Source of the DNA: Deltaproteobacteria bacterium
Lineage (GTDB): Bacteria > Desulfobacterota > Deferrisomatia > Deferrisomatales > JACRMM01
Assembly (NCBI GenBank): GCA_016214985.1
Contig: JACRMM010000071.1
Span: forward strand, 1-64,000
Reading direction: 5' to 3'
Length of the DNA: 64,000 bases
Position 1 is the first letter of the stretch, and every line of letters begins with the position of its first letter. Made by a program: the position numbers and the translations under genes. Below are positions 7,911-18,327 of this stretch, piece after piece. The notes beneath the pieces were generated by a model that did not search any database, was not told where the DNA came from, and saw nothing but the letters and a program-made list of their open reading frames with translations.

Positions 7911-9218
7911 ATGCCTGAGCCAGGGCCCATCCTCATCGTCGACGACGAAGAAGCGATCCGGAAGTCGCTCCACGATGTCCTCTGCGACGAGGGGTACTCC
8001 CCCGTGCTCGCCACGGACGGGAGCGACGCGCTCGAGAAGGTCCAGTCCCTCGACCCGTCGCTCGTGCTCCTCGACATCTGGATGCCGGGCATGGACGGCA
8101 TCGAGACCCTCCAGCGGATCAAGGAGCTGCAGCCCCGGACCCCAGTGATCATGATCAGCGGGCACGCGACGATCGCGACCGCGATCAAGGCGACCAAGAT
8201 CGGCGCCTCGGACTTCATCGAGAAGCCGCTCGACCTGGACCTCACGCTCCACGCGATTCGAAGGGCCCTGAACCCCCACGTCGCCCCTCCGGTCGCGGGG
8301 GGGGAGGACGACACCGGAGCGCTCGAACGGCAGCCTCCGATCGGGGTTCCGACGCTCCAGTCCGTGGTCTTCGAGCGACAGGCGCTGCGGGGGGACCGGA
8401 TGCCCCAGCGGACGTTCGCCCGCAGTGCGGTCCTGTACGGGCAGGGGCTCCACTCCGGGCAGAAGAGCGGCCTCATCTTCGAGCCGCTCGGCCCCAATTC
8501 GGGCATCCATTTCGTGGGGGTCTCCGAGAATCAAGCGGTTCCTGCCCACGTCGACTTCGTGGGCGCGACCGGGTTTGCCACCACGATTCGACTCGGGAGC
8601 ATGCAGGCGGCGACGATCGAGCACGTGATGTCGGCGCTGAACGCCTACGGGGTCAGCAATGTCCTGATCAAGTGCAACGGAGAGGTCCCGGTCCTGGACG
8701 GGTCGGCGGCGGAGTTCTGTTCGCTGATCGAGGAGGTTGGTTTCGAGAACCAGATCGGGGACTGGTACCAGATCCGCCTCAAGGAGCCGATCGCCTTCGA
8801 GCACGGACGGGAGTCCATCCGGCTCGAGCCGAGCGATTGTCTCGAGATCGACTACACGCTGGACTACCCGGCCCCGGTTGGCCGCCAGCGCTACATTTTC
8901 CGCCTGGACGACCCGGCGACCTTCCACAGGGAGATCGCGCCGGCGAGAACCTTCGGATTCGTGCGGGACATCGGCTATCTGCAGCGCCAGGGGCTGGCCC
9001 TGGGAGGCCGCTTCGACAACTTCATCCTCTTCGGGGAGACGGGGCCGATCAACGATGCGCTCCGGTTCCCGGACGAGCCGGTCCGGCACAAGATCCTCGA
9101 CGCCATCGGCGACCTGTACCTCCTCGGCCGCCGCGTGCAGGCGAAGGTGATCGCGCACATGACCGGGCACTCCCACAACATCGCGGTCCTCAAGAAGCTC
9201 CGGGAGCTTCTGAAATAG
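7911..9218 (+). CDS. lpxC: response-regulator receiver domain fused to LpxC deacetylase
   Basis: A 435-residue fusion. Residues 6-122 are an intact CheY-like receiver: acidic pocket DDEE, phospho-acceptor Asp55 in LLDIWMPGMDG, and Lys105 in EKPLD. A Gly/Pro linker leads to LpxC (residues about 165-435), the Zn amidase that removes acetate from UDP-3-O-acyl-GlcNAc in the first committed step of lipid A synthesis. LpxC Zn ligands are seen as His238 (TIEHVMSAL), His393 and Asp397 (RHKILDAIGD), with the catalytic-region His420 (MTGHSH). The ATG at 7911 follows GGGAG. No DNA-binding domain is present. LpxC normally lacks a receiver; phosphorylation may tune lipid A flux. The gene converges on a CpxA-like kinase gene, overlapping its end by 29 bases. 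Confidence 0.93.
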   Translation: MPEPGPILIVDDEEAIRKSLHDVLCDEGYSPVLATDGSDALEKVQSLDPSLVLLDIWMPGMDGIETLQRIKELQPRTPVIMISGHATIATAIKATKIGASDFIEKPLDLDLTLHAIRRALNPHVAPPVAGGEDDTGALERQPPIGVPTLQSVVFERQALRGDRMPQRTFARSAVLYGQGLHSGQKSGLIFEPLGPNSGIHFVGVSENQAVPAHVDFVGATGFATTIRLGSMQAATIEHVMSALNAYGVSNVLIKCNGEVPVLDGSAAEFCSLIEEVGFENQIGDWYQIRLKEPIAFEHGRESIRLEPSDCLEIDYTLDYPAPVGRQRYIFRLDDPATFHREIAPARTFGFVRDIGYLQRQGLALGGRFDNFILFGETGPINDALRFPDEPVRHKILDAIGDLYLLGRRVQAKVIAHMTGHSHNIAVLKKLRELLK

Positions 9219-10602
9219 CCGGCGCGCCGCCGCCGGTCGGGACGGGCTCTCCGGCGGGCAGCGAGATCTCGACGAGGAGGCCGCCGCCGGGGGCGTTGGA
9301 GGCGGCGACCGATCCTCCGTGCAGCCGGACCGCCCGGTCCGTGATGGCGAGGCCGATCCCGCTTCCCCCGGTCCGCCGGTCACGGGCTTCGGCCGCGCGG
9401 TAGAAGGGCTCGAAGAGGTGAGGCAGAGCCTCTTCCGAGACCCCCGGTCCGTGGTCCCGCACGGAGACGACGGCGGTTCCGATCCCCTCTCCCTGCCTCT
9501 CGCCCACGGTGATTTCGACGGAGGTCCCCTCGTCGGTGTGGCGCAAGGCGTTTCGGACGACGTTCTCGACCGCCTGCCGCAGCATCGGCGCCGACCCCGG
9601 CACGGTCGCGGTCTCGCCTCCCGGATGGACGTCGATCGTCCGGTTCCGGTGACGGGCCTCGAACGCCGCGTCGTCGGCAATCTCCGCGACCAGGGTCCGC
9701 AGGACCACGGGTTCGCGCACCAGGGTCTCCGCGTCGCTCTCCAGGGCCGCGAGGGCCAGCAGCTGGCCGATGAGGTCGTTGAGCCTCGTGGCCTCGAGCT
9801 CAATGCGGTTCAGCGGGGCCGCCACCTCCGGGTTGGAGTCCTGCCGCGCGAGCTCCAGGGCGACCGTGAGCCTCGCGAGGGGGGAGCGCAGCTCGTGGGA
9901 GATGTCTCGGACGAGGCGTCGTTGCGCCCTTAGCAGCTCCTCGATGCGCTCCGCCATCACGTCGAAGTCACCGCCGAGCTGGGCGATCTCGTCCCTGCGC
10001 CGGCCGAGCTCCGGCCCGACGCGCGCGGAGAAGTCGCCCGCCGCGAATCGGCCGGTCGCGGCACGGAGCTTCCGGATCGGAGCGGTCAGGGAACGGGCGA
10101 GAACGAAACACACGGCGCTCGCGAAGACGAAGGTGACCATGAGCCGCACGGCGAGGCGGCGAGGGCTGAGGAGCCATTCGAGGCGCGAGGGTATCGGCAG
10201 ACCCGCCACGAGCACATACTCGTCCGTGAGCGGGACGGCCAGCCACAGCCGGTCCGGTCCGAAGCGGCGCTGCACCGCGTGGGTGGCCAGGGACTCGGCC
10301 ACCAGGAGCGGGATCCCGGCGGGGGCCGGTGGGCCGCCCAGGGGGCCCTCTCCCCCCTTGAAGAGGAGGGCCTGCATTTGTTTTCCCTCCTCCAGGCGGG
10401 CCGTTTCCGAGGCGAGGGTGCCGGCGCCCCGGCTCTCGTAGACCCAGACCAGATCGTGGCCGAGGCGCCGCAGCGACTGCTCCCGCAGGCGGAGCTCGGA
10501 ACCCGGGTCCTCGGTCGTCAGGGCCAATACGACGAGGGTGGCCCCGGTGAGGAGCATTGCGAGCCAGAAGGAGAGGAAGATCCGGGTGTAGAGGCTACGC
10601 AT
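9190..10602 (-). CDS. cpxA: CpxA-like sensor histidine kinase
   Basis: A 470-residue envelope-stress-type sensor kinase. TM1 spans residues 8-30, a periplasmic sensor domain runs to about residue 150, TM2 is about 151-170, then HAMP (SLTAPIRKLRAATGRFAAGDF), HisKA with the phospho-His236 (RDISHELRSPLARL), and the HATPase_c domain with its N, G1 (VSVRDHGPGV) and G2 (GGSGIGLAI) boxes. The short N-terminus, HAMP spacing and ISHELRSPL are close to CpxA (457 residues in E. coli). It lies 25 bases downstream of the CpxR-like gene and forms an operon with it. Its 3' end overlaps the lpxC fusion gene. Confidence 0.85.
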   Translation of the reverse strand: MRSLYTRIFLSFWLAMLLTGATLVVLALTTEDPGSELRLREQSLRRLGHDLVWVYESRGAGTLASETARLEEGKQMQALLFKGGEGPLGGPPAPAGIPLLVAESLATHAVQRRFGPDRLWLAVPLTDEYVLVAGLPIPSRLEWLLSPRRLAVRLMVTFVFASAVCFVLARSLTAPIRKLRAATGRFAAGDFSARVGPELGRRRDEIAQLGGDFDVMAERIEELLRAQRRLVRDISHELRSPLARLTVALELARQDSNPEVAAPLNRIELEATRLNDLIGQLLALAALESDAETLVREPVVLRTLVAEIADDAAFEARHRNRTIDVHPGGETATVPGSAPMLRQAVENVVRNALRHTDEGTSVEITVGERQGEGIGTAVVSVRDHGPGVSEEALPHLFEPFYRAAEARDRRTGGSGIGLAITDRAVRLHGGSVAASNAPGGGLLVEISLPAGEPVPTGGGAPAISEAPGAS

Positions 10603-10627
10603 GGGTCGCCGGCTGCGCGCGGGCCGA

Positions 10628-11338
10628 TCAGCCCGGGGACGGGCGTGCGTAAAGGTAGCCGACCCCTCGCACGGTCTTGATCCGCTCCAGCCCTCCGACC
10701 TCGTGACCGAGCTTCTTGCGAAGGCTGCTCACGTGGACGTCGATGCTGCGGTCAAAGGGGGAGAGCCTCCGGCCCAGCGCCTTCTTGGCGAGTTCCCCCC
10801 GCTCGACCACACGCCCTGCGCCGCGCAGCAAGACCTCGAGCAACGTGAACTCGACGGCCGTCAGCTCGATGAATTCGCCCGCCCGGCGCACCGCTCGCGT
10901 CCCGGGATCGAGCTCTACGTCTCCGACGACGAGGTGCCCCGCTCCCGCCGCGGCCTCGCGGCCGGCCTCGCCCGGCTCGCTCCGGCGCTGCACCGCCCGA
11001 ATCCGCGCGGCCAGCTCCCTCGGGTTGAAGGGCTTCGGGAGGTAGTCGTCGGCGCCGAGCTCCAGACCCACGATCCGATCCACCTCGTCGCCCCGGGCGG
11101 TCAGCATCACGACCGGAATCTTCGAGGAGGCCCGGATCCGGCGGAGCACGTCGAGGCCGTTGGTCCCCGGCAGCATCACGTCCAGCACCACGAGGGAGTG
11201 GTTCCCGGAGAGAGCCTCCTGCGCCCCCTCGGTGCCGTCGTGACGCGCCGCGACCGAGAAGCCGTCCTTCGTCAGATACTCGACGAGGAGCTCGCAGAGC
11301 TCCGTGTCGTCATCGATGAGCAGGATTCGAGTCGGCAT
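10628..11338 (-). CDS. cpxR: CpxR-like OmpR-family response regulator
   Basis: A 236-residue transcription factor. The receiver (1-120) has ILLIDDDTELCELL, the phospho-acceptor Asp53 in VVLDVMLPGTNGL, and Lys in LPKPFNPREL. The C-terminal winged helix (about 140-232) contains LTAVEFTLLEVLL and DVHVSSLRKKLG ending RTVRGVGYLY. The spacing and AVEFTLL segment fit CpxR. The ATG is at 11338; a longer frame upstream is not protein-like. A GTAAA-N5-GTCAA sequence 49 bases upstream of the start matches the CpxR box, so autoregulation and control of the divergent surface protein gene are likely. Confidence 0.87.
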   Translation of the reverse strand: MPTRILLIDDDTELCELLVEYLTKDGFSVAARHDGTEGAQEALSGNHSLVVLDVMLPGTNGLDVLRRIRASSKIPVVMLTARGDEVDRIVGLELGADDYLPKPFNPRELAARIRAVQRRSEPGEAGREAAAGAGHLVVGDVELDPGTRAVRRAGEFIELTAVEFTLLEVLLRGAGRVVERGELAKKALGRRLSPFDRSIDVHVSSLRKKLGHEVGGLERIKTVRGVGYLYARPSPG

Positions 11339-11386
11339 CGCGCTCCTCGCTTTGGCGGCCCGCCGCCGGTGCGTCTTTCCTCCAAC

Positions 11387-11401
11387 GTAAAGATTCGTCA
11401 A
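11387..11401 (+). promoter_or_regulatory. candidate CpxR box
   Basis: The sequence GTAAAGATTCGTCAA differs in one base from the tandem GTAAA-N5-GTAAA site bound by CpxR. It lies in the 286-base region between the divergent cpxR-like gene and the glycine-zipper surface protein gene. The position and the identity of the neighbouring regulator agree; binding has not been shown. Confidence 0.55.
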
Positions 11402-11624
11402 GCCTATCGAGCGCCTCGGCCCGGAAACTTTGCCCTTCTTGCCGCAGGCTTGACCCCACGCCAAGACAAACCGCCGTATCTTGGAAGCGAGGGCAAGGCC
11501 GGTGCGGGCGGAGGAACCCAGAGGATACCACGAAACAGTACGGTCGCAGGGTTCGGGAGCGGGTGGTCGATGGTCCGGACCGAGGCCTCGAACGCCGCGG
11601 GGGGCGAAGCCAGAGGAGGCAGCC

Positions 11625-12677
11625 ATGACGACGAACGGAAGGGGCGCAGGAAGCAGGGAGTGGTTTCGCCGGACGGTCGCGGTGGCCTCGGCGGTGGGCG
11701 TGCTTCTGGCCCCCGTGGGGGTGGCCGCTGCGGAGGGCCGAGGCGGAAGGGGGGGGGCGCCACAGGAGCGCGGCGACGCGCGCCCGGACCGCGACGGGGG
11801 GCGCGGCAGTTGGGGGGATCGCCGGGGAGGGGCGGAGCAGAGGCGAAGCCCGGGGGAGCGCGACCGCGGAAACTGGCGCTTCGACGGCCGCAGCGAAGCG
11901 CACCGCGGGGAATGGCGCCGAGACGGCCGCCGGTGGGAGTGGCGTCGGGACGAGCGGCGCGGCGGCCATCCGGGAGGGCGCTGGCACTTTCAGCCGCGGT
12001 ACGGGTGGAGGTATCAGCCGCGCGTGGGCTATTGGTCCCCGTTTTACGTGTGGTGGTGGTGGGGAGGGCAGGCTCTGCTGGGCGTGGCGCCGCGTACGAC
12101 CGTCCTGCAGTACCGGACCGGCTACTACGCGCTGCAGGGTGACGGCATCACACAGCCCTACTACTGGGTCTGGGTTCCGGCGTTCCGGGGCCCCCCGCCT
12201 CCGCCTCCGGGACCGCCCGAGTTCGCGCCGGACGCCGTGCTCGACGACCCGGGGGGCGACGTCTCGGTGACGTATGAGCCTGGCGGCGGCAGGGAGGCTG
12301 CGGGCACCATTTTGGGGGGCGCGGTGGGCGGCGTGCTGGGTTCGACCCTCGGGCGAGGTCCCGGCAGGGTCGGCGGCATCATCGTCGGGACGTTGCTCGG
12401 TGCCATCCTGGGGCACGATATCGGGCGGTCGCTGGACGAGGCGGACGAGCTCCATGCGGCCCGTGTGCTGGAGAAGAACCGGACCGGCCAGCGTTCCTCC
12501 TGGGTCAACCCGGACACCGGTGCCGAGGTGACCGTGGTTCCCCAGCGCACCTACGAGACTCCGGCGGGGGAGCCGTGCCGGGAGTACCAGACGGAGGTCA
12601 TCGTGGGAGGTCAGAAGCAGCAGGCGTTCGGCACGGCGTGCCGGCAGCCCGACGGCCAGTGGAAGATCCAGCCGTAA
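11625..12677 (+). CDS. glycine-zipper surface-antigen-like envelope protein
   Basis: A 350-residue exported protein. A Sec-type signal peptide covers about residues 15-36, followed by a long Arg/Gly/Asp-rich low-complexity region (36-120), a Tyr/Trp-rich segment including [12 protein letters not shown], a Pro stretch, and then a glycine zipper ([17 protein letters not shown] ... [14 protein letters not shown]). The C-terminal 70 residues resemble the RT0821/Lpp0805 and 17-kDa surface-antigen families ([14 protein letters not shown] and [13 protein letters not shown]). AGAGGAGG lies 5 bases before the ATG. The position opposite cpxR, with a CpxR-like box between, suggests envelope-stress control, as with cpxP in enterobacteria, though this is not a CpxP homologue. 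Confidence 0.82.
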   Translation: MTTNGRGAGSREWFRRTVAVASAVGVLLAPVGVAAAEGRGGRGGAPQERGDARPDRDGGRGSWGDRRGGAEQRRSPGERDRGNWRFDGRSEAHRGEWRRDGRRWEWRRDERRGGHPGGRWHFQPRYGWRYQPRVGYWSPFYVWWWWGGQALLGVAPRTTVLQYRTGYYALQGDGITQPYYWVWVPAFRGPPPPPPGPPEFAPDAVLDDPGGDVSVTYEPGGGREAAGTILGGAVGGVLGSTLGRGPGRVGGIIVGTLLGAILGHDIGRSLDEADELHAARVLEKNRTGQRSSWVNPDTGAEVTVVPQRTYETPAGEPCREYQTEVIVGGQKQQAFGTACRQPDGQWKIQP

Positions 12678-12681
12678 CGAG

Positions 12682-12701
12682 GGCTCTCGTACGCGAGGGC
12701 C
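12682..12701 (+). terminator. hairpin after surface protein gene
   Basis: An 8-bp stem (GGCTCTCG with CGAGGGCC, one G-T pair) closes a TACG tetraloop 4 bases after the stop codon. There is no T tract, so it would be a weak intrinsic terminator or an RNA-end stabiliser between two converging genes. Confidence 0.4.
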
Positions 12702-12919
12702 GGGCGTGATTCTCCTCCGGCGCCGCAGGATCCCCCCGGGATCCGCTGCCCCGAGCCGATGTCCGGTAGTGCGGCCAGGAGTGACGGAGCGGACGGCGCG
12801 ACCGAAACCGCCTGCGTCGCGCTCCGGAGAACCCCGCCCGGCCCACCTCGGACCTCGACGGGTGCGCCGAGGCGCCGCAGGACCACGCCACCGATCCTAC
12901 GAGGCCTGAGGCGCGAGTC

Positions 12920-13789
12920 TCAGGCCTCGAACACAGTGAGCACCGGGCAGGGGGCGTGGCGGGTAACCTTGACCACGGTGCTGCCGAGCACCGTGGTGTC
13001 GGAGAACGTCTTGTGCTGCCCGCCCAGGACGATCAGGTCGCAGCCGCTCGTGCCGGCCAGGTCGATGATCTCCGCAGCGGCCTCGCCGCTGCGGACGATC
13101 TCCTTCAGGCTGCACGCCGAACGGACCCCCTCCGGTACCCAGGCGCACAGGCACGCGGTCTCCTCTCGGGCGTCCGCCGCCGGCTCCCCGGCCTCCACCA
13201 CGTGAACGGCGTACAGTTCGGCGCCGAAGCACGCGGCGAGGGACGCGGCGTAAATGAGCGCGCGGTGCGCCAGCTCAGTGTAGTTGACCGGGCACAGGAC
13301 GCGCCGCACCGCCGGAGGCGTGCGCTTCGGCCGGCCCTCCTTCGGGGCGCGCACCGTGAGGACCGGTCGGTCGGCCTCCGCCAGCACGCGTTCCGCCACC
13401 GAGCCCAGAAGGAAGCGGCTCACTCCGCTTCGGCCGTAGGTCCCCATCACGATCAGGTCCGCGTCTCGCTCTCTCGCCGTCTGCAGGATGGCCGCCGCAG
13501 GGTGGGCCTCGGCGACGAGCGCCTCCGCGCCCTTGCCGGCGTTCTCCCGGGCGTATGCCGTGAGCTGCGCCTTCGCGGCGCGTCGGTGCTGGTCCAGGCT
13601 CGCCGCCATCCCCTCCTCTTCCCCGGAGGTGAAGTAGGGCGGCGGCTCGAAGGGGTCGGCATAGAGCAGCAGGAGCTGCGATGCGGGGTCGCTGCAGCCG
13701 GCCAGCCCGGCCGCGTAGCGCACGGCGGCGGTGGCCAGGGGGCTGAAGTCGGTGGGGCAGAGGATCCGTCGGACGCGCAGGGCGCTCAT
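12920..13789 (-). CDS. tandem-domain universal stress protein
   Basis: A 289-residue cytoplasmic protein of two UspA domains. The first (5-147) has the ATP-binding pattern MGTYGRSGVSRFLLGSVAER, i.e. GxxG-x9-GS. The second (160-289) ends VLGGQHKTFSDTTVLGSTVV, where the glycine pattern is only partly kept, so nucleotide binding there may be lost. It begins 18 bases after the RND pump gene in the same direction and is probably the last gene of the efflux operon. Usp proteins support survival under stress; the link to the pump suggests induction by toxic compounds. Confidence 0.9.
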   Translation of the reverse strand: MSALRVRRILCPTDFSPLATAAVRYAAGLAGCSDPASQLLLLYADPFEPPPYFTSGEEEGMAASLDQHRRAAKAQLTAYARENAGKGAEALVAEAHPAAAILQTARERDADLIVMGTYGRSGVSRFLLGSVAERVLAEADRPVLTVRAPKEGRPKRTPPAVRRVLCPVNYTELAHRALIYAASLAACFGAELYAVHVVEAGEPAADAREETACLCAWVPEGVRSACSLKEIVRSGEAAAEIIDLAGTSGCDLIVLGGQHKTFSDTTVLGSTVVKVTRHAPCPVLTVFEA

Positions 13790-13807
13790 GGGAAGGCTCC
13801 TTCAGGG

Positions 13808-16800
13808 CTACGGCTCCGGGAGGCCGGTGGGCCCGGTCTCGACGGGGGGTCGGTTCCCGGGCGAGTGCTTGTGCCGCTCGCTCACGAAGTACAGGATGGG
13901 AACCGTCATGCGGGAGAGCAGGAGCGAGGCGACCTCGCCGGCCATGAGCGCGATGGCGAGGCCCTGGAAGATGGGGTCGAAGAGCATCACCGACGCACCG
14001 ACGATCACCGCCGCGGCGGTCAGCAGCATCGGCCGGAACCGCACGGCGCCGGCGTCGACCACGGCCTCCTCGAGTGGCATTCCCTGCTTGACCCGAAGCT
14101 CCACGAAGTCGACGAGGATGATCGAGTTTCGAACCACGATCCCCGCTCCCGCGATGAAGCCGATCATCGACGTCGCCGTGAAGAAGGCTCCCATCAGGCC
14201 GTGGGCCGGCAGGATGCCGACGAGCGAGAAGGGGATCGCCGCCATGATCGTGATCGGGGTCTTGAAGGATTGGAACCAGCCCACCACGAGGATGTAGATC
14301 AGGACGAGCACGGCGGCGAAGGCGAGGCCCAGGTCGCGGAACACCTCGTAGGTGATGTGCCACTCCCCGTCCCACTTCATGGAGAGCTTCGCGTCGCTCT
14401 CAGGCTGGCTCGCGACGTAGCGCTTCAGCCGGTAGCCCTCGGGCAGCGTCAGCCGGTCGATCGCCTTGTTGAGGGCCAGGATTGCGTAGACCGGGCTCTC
14501 AATCTTGCCGGCCACGTCCGCGGTCACGTAGACCACGGGCATCAGGTTCTTGTGGTAGATGCTCTTCTCTCCCTGGTCCTCCTCGACCCGGCACAGCTCT
14601 CCGAGGGGCACCAGGTTGCCCCGATCGCCGATGACCTTGATCGTCTTCAGGTCCTCGAGGCTCGAGCGCCGGGCTCGGGGCAACCTCAGGACGATCGCCA
14701 CGTCCTCCTTCTCGCCGGGCTGGTGCACCAGGCCCGCCTCCGCCCCGGACAGGGCGACCCGGAGCGTCGCCGCGACCTGCTCGGCGGAGACGCCGTTGAG
14801 CGCCGCCTTCTCCCGGTCCACGAGGAACCGGTACCGCGGGTGGTCGTCCTCCACGTACCAGTCCACGTCGACCACGCCGTCGGTCCGCTCGAGGACGCCC
14901 CGGATCTGCGCGGCCACCTCGATCTGGCGCCCGTAGTCGGGCCCGTACACCTCGGCGACGAGGGTCTGGAGCACCGGCGGCCCCGGCGGCACCTCCGATA
15001 CCTTCACCCGGGCGCCGTAGCGGGTCGCCACCGCCTGGATGGAGGGCCGCACCCGCTTCGCGATGTCGTGGCTCTGGGCCTTGCGCTCTCCCTTTCCGAC
15101 CAGATTCACCTGGATGTCGGCCACGTTGGGGCCGCGGCGAAGGAAGTAGTGGCGGACGAGCCCGTTGAAGTTGTACGGGGACGCGGTGCCCACGTACATC
15201 TGGTAGTTCACGACCTCCGGCACCTTGGCGATCTCGGTGCCGATCTCCCGGGTCACGGCCGCCGTCTGCTCCAGGGTCGAGCCCTCCGGCATGTCGACGA
15301 CGACCTGAAACTCGCTCTTGTTGTCGAAGGGCAGCATCTTGACCTTCACGAACTGGATCGCGAAGAGCGACACCGAGCCCAGGAGCAGGAGCACGACCAG
15401 GAGCAGGAACCCGTAGCGCCATACCGGGACGTGGAGCAGGCGGCCCATGACCCGCCGGTAGAGCTTCGTGGTCCACCCCTCGCCGCCGTGCGCGATCTCG
15501 GCCTCCCGGTTCAGCAGGCGCAGGCACGCCCAGGGGGTCACGACGAAGGCCACCACGAGCGAGAAGAGCATCGCCGCCGTGGCGCCCACCGGGATCGGCC
15601 GCATGTAGGGCCCCATGAGGCCCCGGACGAACGCCATGGGCAGGATCGCGCCGATCACGGTGAAGGTCGCGAGGATCGTGGGGTTGCCGACCTCGTCGAC
15701 CGCCTCCACGGCGATCTCGGCCACCGGTCGACCCCGATTCTCGGGCAGCCGATAGTGACGCACCATGTTCTCCACGACCACGATCGCGTCGTCCACGAGG
15801 ATGCCGATGGAGAAGATGAGGGCAAAGAGCGTCACGCGGTTGAGCGTGTACCCGGCGAGGTAGAAGACCGCGAGCGTCAGCGCGAGGGTCACGGGGATGG
15901 CGACCGCCACGATGCCGGCCTCCCGGAAGCCGAGAGTGAGCCAGATCAGGATGGAGACGGAGACGATGGCGATCAGCATGTGGAGGAGCAGTTCGTTGGA
16001 CTTCTCGGCCGCGGTCTCCCCGTAGTTTCGCGTGACCGTGAGCTGGACGTCTCCGGGGATCATGCGCCCCTTGAGTCCCTCGACCTTGGCGAGCACCTGC
16101 TCGGCGATGTGGATGGCGTTGGTTCCCTTGCGCTTCGCCACCGTGAGGGTGATGGCCGGCGTCACGGGCGACCGGGCCTCGGCACCGGGCCCCGTGCCGA
16201 AGAAGACGTAGTCGGCGGGCTCCTCGGGGCCATCTTGGATCGTCGCCACGTCGCGCAGGTACACGGGCTTGCCGCCGTAGACGCCTACGACCACCGACCC
16301 CACGTCGTCGGCGCTCTTCAGGAAGGCGCCGGTTTCGACCAGGTACTCGCGGTTTCCGCTCGCAAAGCTGCCCGCCTGGAGCTGGCGGTTGGTCTGCTGA
16401 AGGACCGGGACCAGCATGGCCGGGGCCACGTGGCGCGAGGCCAGCCGGGCCTCGTCGAGGACGACCCGGACCTGCCGGCGCTGGCCGCCCAGGATCGTCA
16501 CCTCCGAGACGTCCGGGATCGCCTTGATCTGGTCGTCCATCTGCGCGGCGAGCCGGCGCAGGGTGTAGTGGTCGTAGCGGGTGCTCGACAGCGTGAGGGC
16601 CAGGATCGGGACGTCGTCGATGGACCGCGGCTTGACGAGCGGCTGGCTCGCCCCCGGGGGAATGAGGTCGAAGTTGGCGAACATCTTCTGATTGAGCCGG
16701 ACGATCGCGTTCTCCTCGTCCTGCCCCACGCGGAACCGCACGATCGCCAGGGCCATGCCCGGCGACGACGTGGAGTACACGTACTCGACGCCGGGCACCT

Positions 16801-17038
16801 CCCAGAGCAATTTCTCCATGGGCCGGGTGACCCGCTGCTCGACCTCTTTGGCCGAGGCCCCGGGCATCTGGACGAAGACGTCGATCATCGGGACGATGAT
16901 CTGCGGCTCCTCTTCTCGGGGCAGGAGGATCACGGCGCCCACGCCCAGGAGGATGGAGGCGAGGATGATCAGCGGCGTGAGGCGGGAGTCGATGAAAGCG
17001 TGCGCGAGACGCCCCGCGGGACCCAAGGTCTTCTTCAT
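13808..17038 (-). CDS. RND-family efflux permease
   Basis: A 1076-residue inner-membrane, proton-driven exporter of the AcrB/CzcA superfamily. It has the expected arrangement: an N-terminal helix, two large periplasmic loops and twelve transmembrane helices, with TM4 carrying [16 protein letters not shown] (the two Asp residues of the proton relay). Further TM segments include [18 protein letters not shown] and [18 protein letters not shown]. The length equals that of the family. The ATG at 17038 is preferred, as upstream frame sequence is not protein-like. It lies between its adaptor gene (14 bases upstream) and a Usp gene. The Asp pair without extra TM4 charged residues fits drug/solvent or metal pumps; substrate not determinable. 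Confidence 0.93.
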   Translation of the reverse strand: MKKTLGPAGRLAHAFIDSRLTPLIILASILLGVGAVILLPREEEPQIIVPMIDVFVQMPGASAKEVEQRVTRPMEKLLWEVPGVEYVYSTSSPGMALAIVRFRVGQDEENAIVRLNQKMFANFDLIPPGASQPLVKPRSIDDVPILALTLSSTRYDHYTLRRLAAQMDDQIKAIPDVSEVTILGGQRRQVRVVLDEARLASRHVAPAMLVPVLQQTNRQLQAGSFASGNREYLVETGAFLKSADDVGSVVVGVYGGKPVYLRDVATIQDGPEEPADYVFFGTGPGAEARSPVTPAITLTVAKRKGTNAIHIAEQVLAKVEGLKGRMIPGDVQLTVTRNYGETAAEKSNELLLHMLIAIVSVSILIWLTLGFREAGIVAVAIPVTLALTLAVFYLAGYTLNRVTLFALIFSIGILVDDAIVVVENMVRHYRLPENRGRPVAEIAVEAVDEVGNPTILATFTVIGAILPMAFVRGLMGPYMRPIPVGATAAMLFSLVVAFVVTPWACLRLLNREAEIAHGGEGWTTKLYRRVMGRLLHVPVWRYGFLLLVVLLLLGSVSLFAIQFVKVKMLPFDNKSEFQVVVDMPEGSTLEQTAAVTREIGTEIAKVPEVVNYQMYVGTASPYNFNGLVRHYFLRRGPNVADIQVNLVGKGERKAQSHDIAKRVRPSIQAVATRYGARVKVSEVPPGPPVLQTLVAEVYGPDYGRQIEVAAQIRGVLERTDGVVDVDWYVEDDHPRYRFLVDREKAALNGVSAEQVAATLRVALSGAEAGLVHQPGEKEDVAIVLRLPRARRSSLEDLKTIKVIGDRGNLVPLGELCRVEEDQGEKSIYHKNLMPVVYVTADVAGKIESPVYAILALNKAIDRLTLPEGYRLKRYVASQPESDAKLSMKWDGEWHITYEVFRDLGLAFAAVLVLIYILVVGWFQSFKTPITIMAAIPFSLVGILPAHGLMGAFFTATSMIGFIAGAGIVVRNSIILVDFVELRVKQGMPLEEAVVDAGAVRFRPMLLTAAAVIVGASVMLFDPIFQGLAIALMAGEVASLLLSRMTVPILYFVSERHKHSPGNRPPVETGPTGLPEP

Positions 17039-17051
17039 GGCGGCGCGCCCC

Positions 17052-18266
17052 CTACTTCGCCACGGCAGGAGCGGGCGCCGGCGCGGACGGCTCGACGCGT
17101 GCGCCGTCCCGTACCCGGCCGGCCCCCTCGGCCACGATCCGGTCTCCCTCCGAAAGCCCCGAGAGGACCTCGAGGCGGTCACCTCGAGCCTTGCCCACGG
17201 TGATCAGGCGAAGATGCGCTGTGTTGCCCGCGTCCAGGGCCCATACCCCGGTGAGCTGCCCCTGCTCCACCACTGCGGAGCAGGGCACGGTGAGGGTAAC
17301 GTGCTCGCCCGCGGGGAACAGCGCGCGGCCGAAGAGGCCCGAGCGAAGGCCGAGCCCCGGCGGGAGGTCGATCTTCACCGTGAGGGAGCGCGTCGCGGGG
17401 TCCGCCACGGGTGCGATCTCGCTCACGCGGCCCTCCAACTCACGGGTGCCTGCGGCTTCGATGCGGACCGGGACGCGGTCTCCCACGCGGAGGTGAGCCA
17501 CCCGGGAGTCCTCCACCGAGGCTTCGAGCCGGTAGAGGGCATCCTCGAGCGTGATCAGGGGGACGCCGGGCGCGGCCAGCGTGCCGACCTCGGCGGTCTT
17601 GGCCGCTACGACGCCGGCGGCCGGGGCGGTCACCCTGGCGTACCCGACGTAGAGTTGGGCGTTGGAGAGGTCCGCCAGGGCCTGATCCCTCTTCGCGAGG
17701 ATCTGCTTTCGCTTGGCGACGAGCGTCTCCCTCATTTCGGCGGCCCGAGCGGCCTCGGCCGTCGCGGCCACGGTGCGGGCCTCCACCTCGTCGAACTCCT
17801 GCTGGCTGACCGCCTGGCGCTGGATCAGGCGGTCGAAGCGGGCGTAGGTTGCGGCCGCGAGCTTGCGGTTCGCCTGGGCGGCGATGACGGCCTGATCCGC
17901 GGCCCCTGTCGCCCGATCGACCTCCTCCAGACCCTCGGTCGCCTCTCGGATCCCCGCCCTCGCCTTCTCCACCTGGGTCTGTGTATCGCGCGAGTCGATC
18001 TCCACGAGCACCTGGCCGGCGCGAACCCGATCGCCCTCCCGGACGGGCACGGCCACGACCGTTCCCATCACCTTGGTGGACAGGACCGCCGTGGTGCACG
18101 ATCGCACCGTGCCGACCGCCTCGTAGACGTCCCGCACCGCCAGGGGCCGCATGACTTCGACCCCGACGCCACGAACGGTCGGAACGGCTTCGGGCTTGAA
18201 CCCCTCGGGCTTGCCGCAGGCGGCGGCCAGGAGTCCCAGGGCGGCGATCGCGGTCTTTCGGTTCAT
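17052..18266 (-). CDS. RND efflux periplasmic adaptor (membrane fusion lipoprotein)
   Basis: A 404-residue HlyD/AcrA-type adaptor. The N-terminus is a lipoprotein signal with lipobox LLAAACGK, so Cys17 should be lipidated and anchored to the inner membrane. A lipoyl half-motif ([20 protein letters not shown]) starts near residue 70, followed by a long alpha-hairpin with coiled-coil heptads (about 95-200), the second lipoyl half ([19 protein letters not shown]), a beta-barrel, and an MP-proximal domain. It bridges the RND permease and the TolC-like protein encoded on either side. Starts upstream in frame are Pro/Ala-rich and unlikely. Confidence 0.92.
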   Translation of the reverse strand: MNRKTAIAALGLLAAACGKPEGFKPEAVPTVRGVGVEVMRPLAVRDVYEAVGTVRSCTTAVLSTKVMGTVVAVPVREGDRVRAGQVLVEIDSRDTQTQVEKARAGIREATEGLEEVDRATGAADQAVIAAQANRKLAAATYARFDRLIQRQAVSQQEFDEVEARTVAATAEAARAAEMRETLVAKRKQILAKRDQALADLSNAQLYVGYARVTAPAAGVVAAKTAEVGTLAAPGVPLITLEDALYRLEASVEDSRVAHLRVGDRVPVRIEAAGTRELEGRVSEIAPVADPATRSLTVKIDLPPGLGLRSGLFGRALFPAGEHVTLTVPCSAVVEQGQLTGVWALDAGNTAHLRLITVGKARGDRLEVLSGLSEGDRIVAEGAGRVRDGARVEPSAPAPAPAVAK

Positions 18267-18327
18267 GGTAGGCGTCTCCGTGGCGTGGGAAGCGAGGGAC
18301 GGTCGGCCGAGTCTCGCAGGCGGTGCC

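Noticed and set aside
5372-8506. A very long minus-strand open frame extending past the DUF3187 gene
   Set aside because: Only 5372-6340 has a signal peptide and beta-barrel character; the rest is antisense or out-of-frame to the methyltransferase, DUF3786 and lpxC genes.
12956-17203. A 1400-codon open frame on the plus strand through the RND permease and adaptor genes
   Set aside because: It is the antisense of strongly conserved coding sequence in GC-rich DNA; its translation is His/Asp/Arg/Gly-rich with no domain.
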